Under the pieces are notes generated by a model that worked only from the letters and a program-made list of their open reading frames with translations, was not told the DNA's origin and did no database searches. 64,000 nt of DNA, from assembly GCA_036927565.1 (NCBI GenBank), contig JAYESD010000009.1, positions 27,495,601-27,559,600 of the forward strand, read 5' to 3'. How positions within the stretch are numbered: the first letter of the stretch is position 1; each line of letters begins with the position of its first letter. Origin of the DNA: Tuctoria greenei. Taxonomy: Eukaryota; Streptophyta; Magnoliopsida; Poales; Poaceae. The position numbers and the translations under genes are program-made. Positions 21,230 to 32,615 of this stretch are shown here, in pieces.

Positions 21230-21545
21230 AACTTGTAGAGTATAGGTCCGAAGTTTTGTTGCGTCAACAGCAAGGGCCCCCTGGGGTTGTCAGAGCTTAG
21301 TAGCTCCAGCAGCGACCACTGTCAACACATAGAGCATCGACAGCAGACCCCATTGGGGTGTCCTTCTACCATCTTTTCTTCAATTCCTTTTATTTCTTCA
21401 CATTGACGGTTGGCCCCCTGGATTTGTCGGAACTTGATAGCTCCGGCGACACCCACTATCAATTTTTAAAGCATCGGCGGCGAGCCCCCTTGGGGGATGT
21501 CAAAGCTTTGATAGCTCCGACATCATTCACCATCATCATGATATT
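21230..21545 (+). repeat. Degenerate tandem repeat, about 110-bp period, between antisense gene and pol
   Basis: Three units share a plan: gccccctgggg, then tgtcagagcttagtagctcc, then a cac-type stretch and agcatcgacagc. Each unit contains an inverted gagctt/agctcc pair. Related but more decayed units lie in element B at about 39200-39480. The rest, 21546-22107, is non-coding; part of it (about 21790-21960) matches 38640-38830 in element B. Confidence 0.6.
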
Positions 21546-22107
21546 TTTATTTTTCCTGCACACTTACTTAGGCCTGCCGGGGTGTAGGTAGAGTGGCGTA
21601 CTTAGGGTGCAGGACCAGGCTAAGCCGATAGCACACTCCGGACCTAGATTGCCTTGGCGTTCAGGCGAGTAGGCCATTCAACAATGTTAAGATCCAAAAG
21701 AATTAACAATGCAACTTGAATTATATATGAATTGTTCGAGCTAAAGTTTCTTAAGAATTGCACAACTATGTTATAGACAAGAAAGAGAAAAATAAAAAAA
21801 GAATGAGCCTGTACAAAATAAATGCACGTGGAGTCTATTTTCACATATCGATGTCTTTCATTATAGGTGTGGGATACAGGGGAGACAAGTACACTCTTAG
21901 GGTATGGAACCAAGCTAAGTATGTTATATTTCTTGTTCGAGCCAGGGTAGCTAGCTACACTTTTAGTTCTGAGACTGTGTCAAGTGTTGCTTGAACTTTG
22001 CGGACCTTCCTGGAAAAGTCCGGCTGTCCTCCCGGAGGAGCTACCTATCTCTGTACAATGACGCTATAACATACATCATATGTAATTACAGACTCACCTC
22101 CGTGATA

Positions 22108-23400
22108 TTAAGTATAAAACTTACGGAGGTGCTCAATGTTCCAAGGATCAGGGAGTGGTGTCCCATCCTCGATTTCCAAGCGAACACATCCGGAACGGGA
22201 TACTTTGATCACTCGAAAGGGTCCTTCCCAGCCGGGGGAAAGTTTGTTTAACCCTTCTTGAGTTTGTATTCTCCGTAGCACCAGATCACCTTTCTCGAGT
22301 TGTCGGCTATGCACATGCCTTTGGTGATAACGCCGGAGCGCTTGGCGGTATCGTGTATTTCGAACAGCTGCTCGGCACCTTCCCTCTTCAACGAGGTCAA
22401 GGTCTTCACGTCGGTGCTGGTCCTGCGTGGCTACGTCGAAGGTCCAGACCCGGAGCGACCCCAAGGTGATTTCCGGAGGAAGGACTGCTTCAGGTCTGTA
22501 CACCGGGAAGAAGGGTGTATCTCCGGTTGACCGGTTTGGAGTTGTCCTGTTTGCCCACAAGGTGGGCGGAAGCTCCTCAATCCAATTGGCTCCATGTTTT
22601 TTTTAAGCGCTCATATGTGCGCGTCTTGAGTCCTTTTAGAATTTCTGCATTTGCTCTCTCAGCTTGGCCATTACTTTCCAGGTGAGCCACGGAAGCGTAG
22701 CTGACTTGAATGCCGAGGTCTTCGCAATATCCTTGGAATGCAGAACTTGTGAATTGGGTCCCGTTGTCAGTTATGATCTTGTTTGGGACTCTAAATCTGC
22801 ATACTATGGACCGCAAGAACTTGATAGTTGATTGCTTGTTTATTGTCATAACTGGAGTTGCTTCCGGCCACTTGGTGAACTTGTCGATGGCGACATACAG
22901 GTACTTGTAACCTCCGACGGCTTTTGGAAAAAGTTCCCAAAATATCCATACCCCACACAGCGAATGGCCATGTCGGAGGTATCATTTGTAGTGGTTGAGC
23001 TGGTGTGTGAATTTGCTTCGTATGGAACTGGCATGCTTCACATTTTTTCACTAGCTCGGTTGCATTCTGGAGTGCTGTAGGCCAGTAAAAACCATGTCGG
23101 GAGGCTTTACCGACCAACGTGCGGGAAGACGTGTGGTTCCCACACTCGCCTCCATGGATTTCCGCAAGGAGCTCGCGACCTTCTTCCCTTGTAATGCACC
23201 TCATTAGGATGCCGTTGGCACCACGCCGGTCGAGATCCCCTTCCACCAGTGTGTATCTTTTAGCCAATCTGACTATCCGGTCAGCAGATACATTGTCTTC
23301 AGGAAGTATGTTGTCTTTCAAGTAGCTCCGGATCTCCGAGATCCATGCATCAGAGCTAACTTGAGCTTCTGAGTCTTGCATTCTGGGTTGCTCAAAGCTT
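22108..23400 (-). pseudogene. Integrase of element A
   Basis: On the minus strand the domain begins with a WISEIRSYLKDNIL leader, then the zinc-binding region (HGGECGNHTSSRTL, CEACQFHTKQ), the first catalytic aspartate in AVWGMDILG, and after a shift near 22930 the second in IITDNGTQFTSSAF and the glutamate region with SNGQAERANAEILKGLK. A last frame to 22108 holds the C-terminal part (TPFFPVYRPEAVLPPEI, GDLVLRRIQTQEG, LSPGWEGPFRV). The three catalytic acids are present but separated by shifts, so no working integrase can be made from this copy. Confidence 0.9.
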
Positions 23401-23589
23401 CCTGCAGCACCTACGACCCTTGATGGACGCCATGGTAACAGGGACATCGGGACCGCCAGCTTCGAGGTGCTGGTCTCGCTCCCTTCGCTCATTTCGGCAG
23501 ACTGAGTTGTTGGTCTTGACAATCTCCGGACGAAGGTTCCGTCGGGAGCCGGAGCTCCGGTTGAAGCTTTCGTCGAGAGTTTGTCAGAT

Positions 23590-25570
23590 TCAGCATTGTT
23601 GAGACGCTGGACATGGCAAAAATCCAGGACTTCGAAATCCTTCTGAAGCTTCTGGACTTCAAGAAGATATGCAACTAGTTGAGGGTTGTTGCAGTAGCAT
23701 TCACCTTTAACTTGTTTTATAATGAGCTGCAAATCACCCTTTACCAACAGTTGCTTGACACCATACGATAGTGCCACCTTGAGCCCATAGATTAGTGATT
23801 CATACTCCGCCATGTTGTTGGTCGCCTTGAAGTCAAGGTGAACCATGTATTTGACCTTCTCCCCGGTCGGAGCAAGGAGAAGGATTCCAGCTTCAGCCCC
23901 CTGCTTTTGCACGGAGCCGTCAAAGTAGAGAGTCCAGTGAGGCTCAGTGAAGACCGGAACCTTAGTTTCCAGTTTCTGCTCACTAGGGCCCCCAGGATTT
24001 GATGGAGAGGGGGTCCATTCCACCACAAAGTCTCCCAATGCTTGACTCTTGATCGCTTGTCTTGGGACAAATTCAAGATCGAACTCGGCCAATTCCGCTG
24101 CCCACTTTGCAATGTTCCCAGTAGAGTTGGGGTTATGCAAGATTGCACGAAGTGTATAAGAGGTTACCACCGAAATCTTGTGAGCTTGGAAGTAGTGACG
24201 AAGCTTCCTAGAGGCGATGAGAACTGTATAGAGCATCTTATGCACCTCTAGATACCGAGTCTTTGCATCGTGAAGTACTTCACTTATGAAGTACACTGGG
24301 CGCTAAACTGTCCGGAACCTCCCGGAGGGGCCGGAGCTTCCTCCTCATAAACCCGAATCCTCCCGGAGGGGTCCGGACCTTTTTCGGGGGAACCCGAAGC
24401 TTCTTCTGAAGTGACCTGGACCCTCCCGGAAGGATCCATATCTTCTTGTTCACCAATAGTAACTCCTTCATTTGAAGTAGGTTGATCCTTTGACTTTTCA
24501 CCTTGAGGATCTAGGTCTGGGGGCTGGGACCCAGACTCGCCTTCAGGTAGCTCCGGACCTTCTCGGAGGGGTCTGGATTCCTGAACGGGGGATGGTTCTG
24601 GTCTTTCCGCAACCAGGACCATGCTGACAACTTCGTTAGTTGCTGAAATGTAAAGCAGAAGTGGCTCACCAAGATTCGCAGCTACCAAAGTTGGTAGAGT
24701 GGTGAGGAGCTGCTTCAACTCTTGGAATGCCTTTTCTGCTTCTTCAGGCCATTGGAATGGTCCGGACTTCCTCAATAATTTGAAGAAGGATAGCGCCCGT
24801 TCCACCAGTCTTGAGATGAACCGTTTGAGGGCAGCTAGACACCCAGTCAGCTTCTGGACATCCTTGATGCGAGCTAGAGGCCGCATGTCTTCAATAACTT
24901 TAATCTTCGCCGGATTCGCCTCTATTCCTTGGTGGTTCACCAAGAATCCAAGAAGCTTTTCGGATCGAACCCCGAAAACACACTTGTCTGGGTTCAGCTT
25001 TGTGCGTGTGATTCGCAACTTGTCGAAGACAACTTGCAAGGTGTCAAGAAATTTTGTTCTTGATCTTGACGATGTCATCGACGTACACTTCCACTACATC
25101 ACTAATGAGCTCTCCAAAAGTTTTGTACACAGCTCGCACAAACGTTGAAGCAGCGTTTTTGAGACCGAATGACATGGCAGTGTAATAATATAATCCATCT
25201 ACTGTGATGAAGGCAGTATGCTCTTCATCTTCCCTAGACATTCTAATTTGATGATACCCAGAATATGCGTCTAGGAAATATAGTAATTCACACCCGGAGG
25301 TGGAATCCACTATCTGATCTATTCTAGGTAGTGGAAATGGATCCTTTGGGCATGCCTTATTCAGTGTTGTGTAGTCGATACACATCCGAAGCTTCCTGCC
25401 GGCCTTGGGTACAACGACTGGGTTTGCCAACCATTTTGGGTGGAAGACTTCCCGGATGAATCCATCTTCGAGCAACTTCTTCACCTCTTGATGTATGAAG
25501 TTCTGTCGCTCTACTGATTGCTTTGCTTCTGATGTACAAGCCGAGCGTCAGGATAAATCTTCAGATTGTG
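23590..25570 (-). pseudogene. Reverse transcriptase and two RNase H domains of element A
   Basis: RT: KLRMCIDYTTLNKACPKDPF, YFLDAYSGYHQIRMSREDEE and a YVDD box (EVYVDDIVK) near 25070, where a deletion and shift follow. The next frame has NPDKCVFGVRSEKLLGFLVN and ERALSFFKLLRKSGPF. First RNase H: EPLLLYISATNEVVSMVLVA, then a linker of about 95 residues rich in P, E, S and G (about 24590-24300), then YFISEVLHDAKTRYLEVHK. Second RNase H: HWTLYFDGSVQKQGAEAGIL, NNMAEYESLIYGLK and LVKGDLQLIIKQ. The double RNase H is typical of Tat elements. Confidence 0.9.
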
Positions 25571-25663
25571 CTCAATGACCTCCCTAGGGATCCCAGGCAT
25601 TTGTGACGGTTGCCAGGAAAACACGTCGACATTAGCCCGGAGGAAAGTGATGAGCGCGAGTTC

Positions 25664-26401
25664 CTATTTGTCGTTCAGACCTCCCGATATACGGGTGGTC
25701 TGAGCAGCGTCGGAACCAATTTGAATGACTTTGACAGGAATGTTGGTGTCGCCCCTTGGTTGCACACGGGGTGTGGAAGTTGAGACTCGATGACGAATGC
25801 TCGGGGGCTTCGGAGCTTGCTCCTTTCCAAATTCTTCCTCCTGCGCTGTAGCAAGCACGTGGAGTTCTTCCAGAGCTATAACTCCGACGGTGCGATCTCC
25901 GCGGATCCGGAGAAAACCTGAGGGTGTTGGCATCTTCAACACCAAGTAGCCATAATGAGCAGCAGCCATGAATTTGTATAAAGCTGGCCTGCCCAAGATA
26001 GCGTCGAATGGCAAGTTGATCTGTGCCACGTCGAAGACCAACTTCTCAGTCCTGTAGTTCTCCCGAGTTCCGAAGGTCAGCGGGAGAGTAATGGCACCGT
26101 GTGGGGTTATGGCTCCCAAACCTACTCCTGAGATAGGTCGGGAGGGGTGAAGATCTGAAGGTCGAAGCTAAAGATTGACGAAGGCTTTGAAGCTTATGAG
26201 GTTCAGCCCTGAACCTCTGTCCACCATTACGTGGTGGAGATGGATGTTATTGATGGTCGAAGATACCATCAATGGAAGTTGGCCAGCTCCGATCATGTTC
26301 TGAGGACAGTCCGAAGCATCGAAGGTGATGGCAGTATCCATCCACTTCCGATGAGGCTCCGCCCTAGCAGTGGGAGCTACAGAGGCCATGTCCCTCCACA
26401 T
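25664..26401 (-). pseudogene. Protease region of element A
   Basis: Two frames on the minus strand cover it. The first has APHRKWMDTAITF-type sequence, MIGAGQLPLMVS and HHVMVDRGSGLNLISFKAF, where VDRGSG stands for the retropepsin-type active site (usually D-G/S/T-G). The second, from 26119, has LPLTFGTRENYRTEKLVFDV, LPFDAILGRPALYKFMAA and YLVLKMPTPSG, the C-terminal half. A shift and stops lie between 26168 and 26119. The substitution next to the catalytic aspartate may already have killed the enzyme. Confidence 0.82.
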
Positions 26402-26504
26402 TGTCTTGAGGACACGGCGGGAAGTGATGTCCCACGAACTACCAAAGAGTCGTCGTCAACGAAGGTGTAAACAACCTTCAAGACCTTTCTGGGGTCCTGA
26501 AAGC

Positions 26505-28035
26505 CTAACTCCTATTTAGCCAGAGCTTCGTTGACTTTTTGTTTTCCTTCCCTTTGACGGAAAGAAGCTTCTTCCCGGCACTTGTTGTAGCGCTCGGCAA
26601 GGTTCTGGACCTCTCGACAGTCTTACAGGTTGTACCTGTCTGTCTTGTGTATGGGGCACCACATCTTGGAGCTGCCACCGTCTTCAAACGACAGCCGAGG
26701 TCGTTTCTCAGGGCGTGGCCCCCGGCCACCCGGAGTCGCGGTAGCTGCAGCAGTAGATGTGCCGGCTGACAGCTTCTTCTTGCCGTTGGACTTTTTCTTC
26801 TTCTTGCCACTCCCAGAGGTAGTGGCTTCACCCTTGGAAGACTTTGTGTTGGTCTCTGTAGGTGGTTTGGAGTGCCTTTCACGGCCCTCTGCAGGCTTGA
26901 CACACTTATCTGCCAAGCTAAAGAGTTCAGTGACGCTGATGACTTCCTTGGTCGCCAGCTTCTCCAGCATTTTCATATCTCGAACGCCCTGCCTGAATGC
27001 TACAATAACAGAAGCGCTTGAGATAGAAGGAATGGTATTTCGTACCTGGGAGAATCTCTGGATGAAAGATCGCAAGGGCTCTCCCCCTTTTTGCTTGACA
27101 ACAAAAAGATCTAATTCTGTGCCTGGTCGGGTGTATAAGCTCCCGAAATTGGCGGTGAACTGTTGGTACAACTCCGCCCAACTATTGATGGAGTCATACG
27201 GGAGGCTCATGAACCAAGACCTGGCGGTCCCACTCAAAGCCACAGGGAAATAATTGGCCATCACGGCCTCATTGCCCCCAGCCGCAAGGATAACGGTGGA
27301 GTAAATTTGAAAAAAATTCAGCGGGGTTGACAGTCCCGTCAAATTTCTCCGGCAAGTGAGGCCGGAACTTCTGCGGCCATCTGACCATGCGTAGGTGCAT
27401 GGTCAGGGCAGAACAACCTCCTTCTACTCCCTCAGGAGCAGGATTGTCCCGAGCCTCTCGCCTCTAGCGAGCACGCTCGATGTGGACGCGGCTGTCCTGT
27501 TGCCGGTAACGACAACCAAGCTTTGCCCGGAGGTCGTGAGTCGAAAGCTTTGTTACCGTGTGAGTACGTCGCGCCCCGGAAGGCAGCGACGTCACCTGTT
27601 GAGATGCAGCACGTTTCCTGTGCTGCGAAGCTTACGGACCGAGTCTACTCGACAAGGTCCGACGCTGTGATGGGGCCCGCCCCGAGGGGGAGGACCTTGA
27701 TTGCTGATGCCATCGACTGCTGCTGCAACAAGATGATCCACATCAGCTCTCCACTGCTCAATCGCACCCTGGGGTGCTTTTAGAGGCGGTGGACGTTGGA
27801 GAAGAGCACACACAACAGTAAGCGCGTGTTCCGGGATGTTGTTCGTCGATGCAGTGATCGACACAGACACCCCATCTTGATGTCCGGGTTGATTCACCAC
27901 AGCGGACGGTGGCGGCGGTGGCATGGCTCCTGCTGGGGCTACAACACCTGCTGACTGCTGCATGTTGGAGGGATTGCCTCCAGCAGGTTGCTCAGCGTGG
28001 TTACCGTTGGATGATCCAGCAGCAAAATTCACCAT
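26505..28035 (-). pseudogene. Gag of element A
   Basis: The start MVNFAAGSSNGN at 28035 is nearly identical to that of element B, 38 bases from the LTR. A proline-rich, alanine-rich N-terminal part follows to about 27592, a broken stretch, then the retrotransposon gag domain (AVMANYFPVALSGTARSWFM, WAELYQQFTANFGSLYTRP, LRSFIQRFSQVRNTIPSIS), a lysine-rich segment and the beginning of a CCHC-like knuckle (MWCPIHKTDRYNL). A stop at about 26625 cuts the knuckle. Several shifts make it non-functional. Confidence 0.87.
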
Positions 28036-28057
28036 CTTGGAATCTCAAGCACCCCCT

Positions 28058-28070
28058 ACCTGGCGCGCCA
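28058..28070 (-). promoter_or_regulatory. Primer binding site of element A
   Basis: On the minus strand TGGCGCGCCAGGTA begins three bases after the end of the 5' LTR (at 28073). The same sequence sits at the matching place in element B. It starts with TGG as a site for a tRNA 3' end should; I do not assign the tRNA. Confidence 0.7.
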
Positions 28071-28072
28071 AA

Positions 28073-28963
28073 TGTCGGTGATTGGTTCCGGCATTTCCCC
28101 GGTACTACTGTTAGTAGCCCACAGAGTTTCTTAGTTCGGTTAGGGCGCGTGGTGATTCAGAACAAGATTGTGACTTGACACAAGGATTTACGTGGTTCGG
28201 GCCGCCTGAGCATAATCCCCTACTCCACGGGTGTGTTGTTGTTGTTGTTGTTGTGTTGAGTGTATGAGCGTGTGTGTGCCCAAAAGATCGGATCTGCTAG
28301 AGAGTCTAAGAGCGCCAGCTAGAGAGCCTGAGCGGTCCCCCTGTGTATCGCTCGACCAGTCCTTTTATAGTACAAGGGCTGACCATTACATCGTTAGCCT
28401 GGCCCGACATGTGGCACTGGCGGTTACTAATGCCTAATACACAGTTTAATGTACTTAATTCCCCTTAATAGCATGGTAACGCGCCTTAATGGTGGCATTA
28501 CTAGTATTAAGGATCTTCTGATCGTGTGTCATTAAGATAGTATTAATGACACATAATCAGGTCTTGAAGCCTTAAATGTCCCTTAAAGGTCCGAGCCGTT
28601 GGAGGTCCATCAATCTGCCTATTGAGGTTGAAGGTCTGGCGGTTGGACACGTGGCAGCTTCGAAACTTACTGTCTTCGACGAGTAGATCCGGTGCCGTTG
28701 TACACGTGTCGGTACCAGAGCTTCCCTCTATCGGGGGTTAGGTCCGGGGGTGCCACACAGATATCCATTCTGGAGCATTCTAATGTATGAATTGTAGCTC
28801 CAGTTTTATGATACACGTGGCGGCACTGGGACTAACCATATGAGGGAGGTAGGTCCGGTTACGAGTAACACGTGGGGCCTTCGAAGGTCTTCAACTTAGA
28901 TAGGTGGAGTTCCTTTGCACTCCTTGCAGTTCTAAGGGGTATCCGATACGCATGGTACCGACA
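28073..28963 (-). repeat. 5' LTR of element A
   Basis: The plus-strand ends are tgtcggtgat and gtaccgaca, followed by the target duplication tcatc at 28964-28968. Four CACGTG boxes lie at 28648, 28703, 28814 and 28869, upstream of a TATAAAAGG box (minus strand, about 28370). From 28969 to 29370 the DNA is the continuation of the small LTR and then unassigned AT-rich spacer. Confidence 0.93.
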
Positions 28964-29370
28964 TCATCAATATTTGATGTGGGACTAAGGACGTGTTTGA
29001 TATGGTTCTACTCTCCAGTAGATCTGCTCTCAAATGCTAAGATGGAACAACTTGGTGTGGCGATGGAACTGTTGCCGGAGGTGTTTGACTGAAAAAGTTA
29101 TTTCAACTCTAGAAAATAGAGATTTTAAGATGCAATGTCAATTTTACCTCTGACTATTGTTGGGCCAATTGTATTTGTTGTGGGCCAAATTGTTAACGTG
29201 GATACCGTTGAACAGTATTTTGGTGTCATCATTTTTTTTTTATCATTATGTGCTGCTACGTGCAGCTGCTGTTGACTTTTTTTTTCACTTTTTTTTTCTT
29301 TGTTATGTAGCACTGTCACTTCTTTGAAACATGCTGCACGTGATTTTTTTCCTTTTTTTTTTGGTACGCC

Positions 29371-29582
29371 TACCTACCAATACTGAAACCATAATGCGGT
29401 TGTCCTGCGAAACAGTAAAATATTCTAGTCTTAGGCATCAGCATGTGCAGAACAAAAGCAACGAACAACAGATGTTTGTCGCCTATACTCGCGAAAATCA
29501 ACAAATCCAAAGAAAATGTATGTTCGTATCTGAATCGATGTGCAGGCAGCACTAGCCTACAATTCGACTATCCGCACTCATT
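29371..29582 (-). repeat. Left copy of a repeat flanking CACTA 1
   Basis: The block resembles 47555-47765 in the same direction at roughly three-quarters identity by eye (shared: aaccataa, ttgtcctgc, gtgtgcagaa/gtgcagaac, aatccaaagaaaa, caggcagcacta). On the minus strand both copies contain a short segment that looks like an exon, bounded by a pyrimidine-rich acceptor and a gtaggt/gtaggg donor, reading QPHYGFSI here and QLSYGSSI in the other copy. It is an older local duplication into which CACTA 1 inserted. Confidence 0.55.
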
Positions 29583-29602
29583 ACTCTAAAATATATTCTA
29601 TA

Positions 29603-29890
29603 CACCACAGGAAATGTGAATACTTACGTCGGCCAGCCGACGAAAGTTATATAACTTACGTCGGTCAGTAGAAACCGATGTAAGTTACCTTACTTCCGTC
29701 GGCGGCCGACGTAAGTTATATGTCCGACAACAATAAACGAACACTTACGTCGGTTAGGACCTGCAACCGACGTAAATAAGTGGGCCGACATAATTAAAGT
29801 GTAACTTATGTCAGCTTCCAGCACGACCGACGTAAGTAAAAGGGGTTGACGTAATTAGATTCATTTAGCCGACATAAGTAACAGAATTTA
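29603..29890 (+). repeat. Left subterminal repeat array of CACTA 1
   Basis: About eight copies of the motif ACTTACGTCGGC or its reverse complement GCCGACGTAAGT occur in alternating directions, often as head-to-head pairs. They are the presumed TNPA-type binding sites that define CACTA ends. Confidence 0.85.
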
Positions 29891-30359
29891 ACATATACCC
29901 GCGCGCCTCTTCTTTTTCTTCCCCGCCGCCTCACCCGACGCGGCCGTTGCGCACGCCGCCGCCGCCTCGCCCACCATCGTCTAACGCCGTCCGCCGTCAC
30001 GCCAAACCGCCTCGCCCGACCCCGCCGCCTCACCCGACGCAGCCGCCGCGCACGCCGCCGCCGCCACGCCCGCCGCTGTCCAACGCTGCCGCCGCCAGGT
30101 ATGGAGTCTTCCCCCCCCCCCCCCCCACTCCCCTTCCCCCAAACTCCCCCTCCCTGACCGCCCCCGCCCCCCCCCCCCCCCAACCCTCCCTGCAGATCCC
30201 CCACCCTCCCCTCCCCTCCCCGGCCCCCACCCTCACCCTCCCTGCAGAGCCCCCCCCACCCTCTCCCTCCCCTCCCCGAGCCCCCCTCCACTCTCCAACC
30301 CTCCCACTAAAATTTGAATTTGAAATTGAATTGAATTGTTTAAATTATTTGAATTGAAT

Positions 30360-30991
30360 TGAATTGTTCAAATTTGAAATTGAATTGAATCTCTTCGTCC
30401 TCTCGCGACAACATGTAATATCGGAATTGTGATGATGGCAATCGATTCGCAAGAACATGAAACTCAGTACTACGGGATTATTAAAAAAATCCTCGAATTC
30501 ACTTTTGTCGGAAAGAAGACAATTCGAGCAATATTTTTTGACTGCGAATGGTTTGATTCCATTCGTGGATTCGAGTAAACGAATTTGACATGGTCGAAGT
30601 AAAACACAAGGAATAGTTGAAAGGATTCGATCCATTAGTTCTTGCACACCAAGTAGAGCAAGTGTACTATCTACCTTATCTATGCAATAAATTCAAAGCT
30701 TGGTGGGTGGTACATAAGATGAATCCTCGTGAGCGGTTATACGCTCTAGGAGATGATGATTACCATGAAGAAGCTGAGGTTGATGTGGTCTACCAAGAGG
30801 AAGAGTTGTTAGACTCCTTCTCAGTCGAGCCCGGTGTAGGACTCGATGACTTAGTTGGAGATGCTCAAGATATCGAGATTGGCACGAAAGTGGAAACAAA
30901 ATCAGAATCGGAAATTGAAGACATCGATGACTTAGTTAAACCTGCTGATTTGCGCAAACAAAAACGATATGCGGAAGAAGAATATCGATAA
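30360..30991 (+). pseudogene. TNP2-type CACTA transposase, C-terminal (DUF4216-like) part only
   Basis: The readable part begins ESLRPLATTCNIGIVMMAID, QEHETQYYGIIKKILEFTFV and IFFDCEWFDSIRG, with a stop at about 30580, then from 30617 FDPLVLAHQVEQVYYLPYLC, AWWVVHKMNPRERLYALGDD and an acidic tail to 30991. This is the conserved C-terminus of CACTA TNP2 proteins. The transposase-associated and catalytic (Transposase_21) domains that should precede it are missing: the GC- and C-rich leader at 29900-30310 joins almost directly to this part. The same block occurs in CACTA 2 at about 57340. Proline-rich frames over the leader are artefacts of C-runs. Confidence 0.85.
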
Positions 30992-31695
30992 GCTAGTTTA
31001 AGGAGTAGGGTGCATGACTGTGATGTTGATGAATTTTGAAATTTATGAAGTAATGTTTTATTCACTAACTTAACATTAATTTTGTATATTATCTTTACAT
31101 ATTAATCATTTATTCCTTGCAACAGGATGTCATTGAAGGGGGAAGGGAAAGCCAGTGAGAGGGATTGAGCTGCCACGAGACCCTTGCTCAGGGACCTCGT
31201 TACCTTCGAGCCGACGTTACCTCTTTCTGCCACACGCTCCACCCACAGTTCACGTGTGCTTTCAGCAGACGAAGGTAAATTTTAGTTTACAATAAAGTTA
31301 TTTTTATAAATTGTAGTTGTTAATAATTATTTATTGTCAATCTTTTTCTTTTGTGCAGTCTGACTCAGAGTCTTCTTAGTCCGAGTCAGAGGCTAGGGGC
31401 TGCTATAGGAGCCCGAGTCAGAGGCACTACTGCTACAGGAGCCCTCTAGCCCTAGCCTTCCTTCGGAGCGGCTAGCGCTAGCCTCCCTCTGCAGCCGGCT
31501 ACTGCTAACCTTCCTTTGGACTTCGGTTGTTCCGCAGAGCCTTTAGAGTCACAGGACGTGGCGGTGTTGCAGCAGAGGCGACAGACGAGGAGGACCTACT
31601 TTGCGGCTCCTCCTCCGGTTACCTCTCAGCGGACCACGATCCGTTCTGTCAGAGACAAGTAGAAACTGTATATAGTATATTAAATATTAGGTGTT

Positions 31696-32576
31696 TGTCG
31701 GTACCCTCAGTACCGGATACCCCTTGGGATTGCAAAGATCACAAAGAAATCCCATCTACCAGATTTGAAGACCTCCGAAGGCCCCACATGTCGGGCGTAA
31801 CCGGACCTGCTTCCCCGACATGGTTAGTCCCAGGGCCGCCACGTGTATCATAATACCGGAGCTATCACCCACACATGGGAAGCTCCGGTCAGAATACCAA
31901 TATGGCACCCCCGGACCTAACCCCATACAGAGGGAAGCTCCGGTACTGACACGTGTCCAACAGCACCGGACCTACCCGTCCACGACGGTAAGCTCCGGAG
32001 CTGCCACGTGACAACCGCTGAACCTTCAACTTCAACTATCAGGCCGGTGGATCCCCCAACGGCTTCAGACCTTCAAGGATCAATCAAAGACTTCAAGAAC
32101 CGATTAAGTGTCATTAATGCCATATTAATGACACACGATCGGATGGTCCTTAATACTTGTAACGACACTGTTAAGGCCCATTACCAGGCTATTAAGGGTA
32201 ATTAACCCCATTGATTGTGTATCAAGCATGTGTAACCGCCGGGGCCACCTGTCGGGCCAGGCTAACGTTGTAACGACCAGTCCTTGTACTATAAAAGGAC
32301 TGGTCGACGATACACAAAGGACGGTGCCAGACCACGACTGAACTCCCCGAGCTAGACGAGCTTCTTCTTTTGGAGCTTCTTCTTGACTCACGTGCTTAAT
32401 ACATCACCAACACACCCCGTGGAGTAGGGTATTACGCTCAGGCGGCCCGAACCACGTAAATCTCTGTGTATACGTGTCTTTCACATTCTTGAATCTCCGC
32501 GTGCCCTTTACTGAACTACAACTCCTTGATCTACCAAAGGTAGTGTCGGGAGATTTGCCGAATCCAAACACCGACA
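31696..32576 (+). repeat. 5' LTR of element B
   Basis: Starts tgtcggtacc at 31696 and ends aacaccgaca at 32576. It has TATAAAA at about 32290-32296. It resembles the 3' LTR with few substitutions and one short indel near 32360. Repeats of agctccgg and ccggagct, alone or as the palindrome CTCCGGAG, occur throughout. Confidence 0.93.
31840..32010 (+). promoter_or_regulatory. Three CACGTG (G-box) motifs in U3 of element B
   Basis: CACGTG lies at 31840-31845, 31950-31955 and 32005-32010, all upstream of the TATA box. The 3' LTR keeps the first and third (43846 and 44011); the second is mutated. Element A carries three or four in its LTRs. G-boxes bind bZIP and bHLH factors and form the core of ABA-response elements, so a stress or light response of the LTR is a reasonable inference. 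Confidence 0.6.
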
Positions 32577-32578
32577 GT

Positions 32579-32592
32579 TGGCGCGCCAGGTA
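32579..32592 (+). promoter_or_regulatory. Primer binding site of element B
   Basis: TGGCGCGCCAGGTA begins two bases after the 5' LTR, as in element A. Confidence 0.7.
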
Positions 32593-32615
32593 GGGGGGCG
32601 CCCGAGATTTCGAGT

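Larger units (their letters stand above)
16295..28963 (-). mobile_element. Tat-lineage Gypsy retrotransposon, element A (minus strand), full length, defective
   Basis: Direct LTRs at 16295-17174 and 28073-28963 are flanked by the target duplication tcatc (16290-16294 and 28964-28968). Read on the minus strand, the order is LTR, primer site, gag, protease, RT, RNase H, a second RNase H, integrase, then about 5 kb carrying a gene in the opposite direction, then a purine tract and LTR. Two RNase H domains and an antisense reading frame between integrase and the 3' LTR are known in the Tat lineage (Grande, Retand, RIRE2 types). All pol genes contain stops or shifts. The same family occurs as element B in the opposite direction. 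Confidence 0.92.

Noticed and set aside
29806..30357. Glycine/arginine-rich and proline-rich frames across C-runs
   Set aside because: This is a low-complexity CACTA leader; frames exist on both strands only because the DNA is C-rich.
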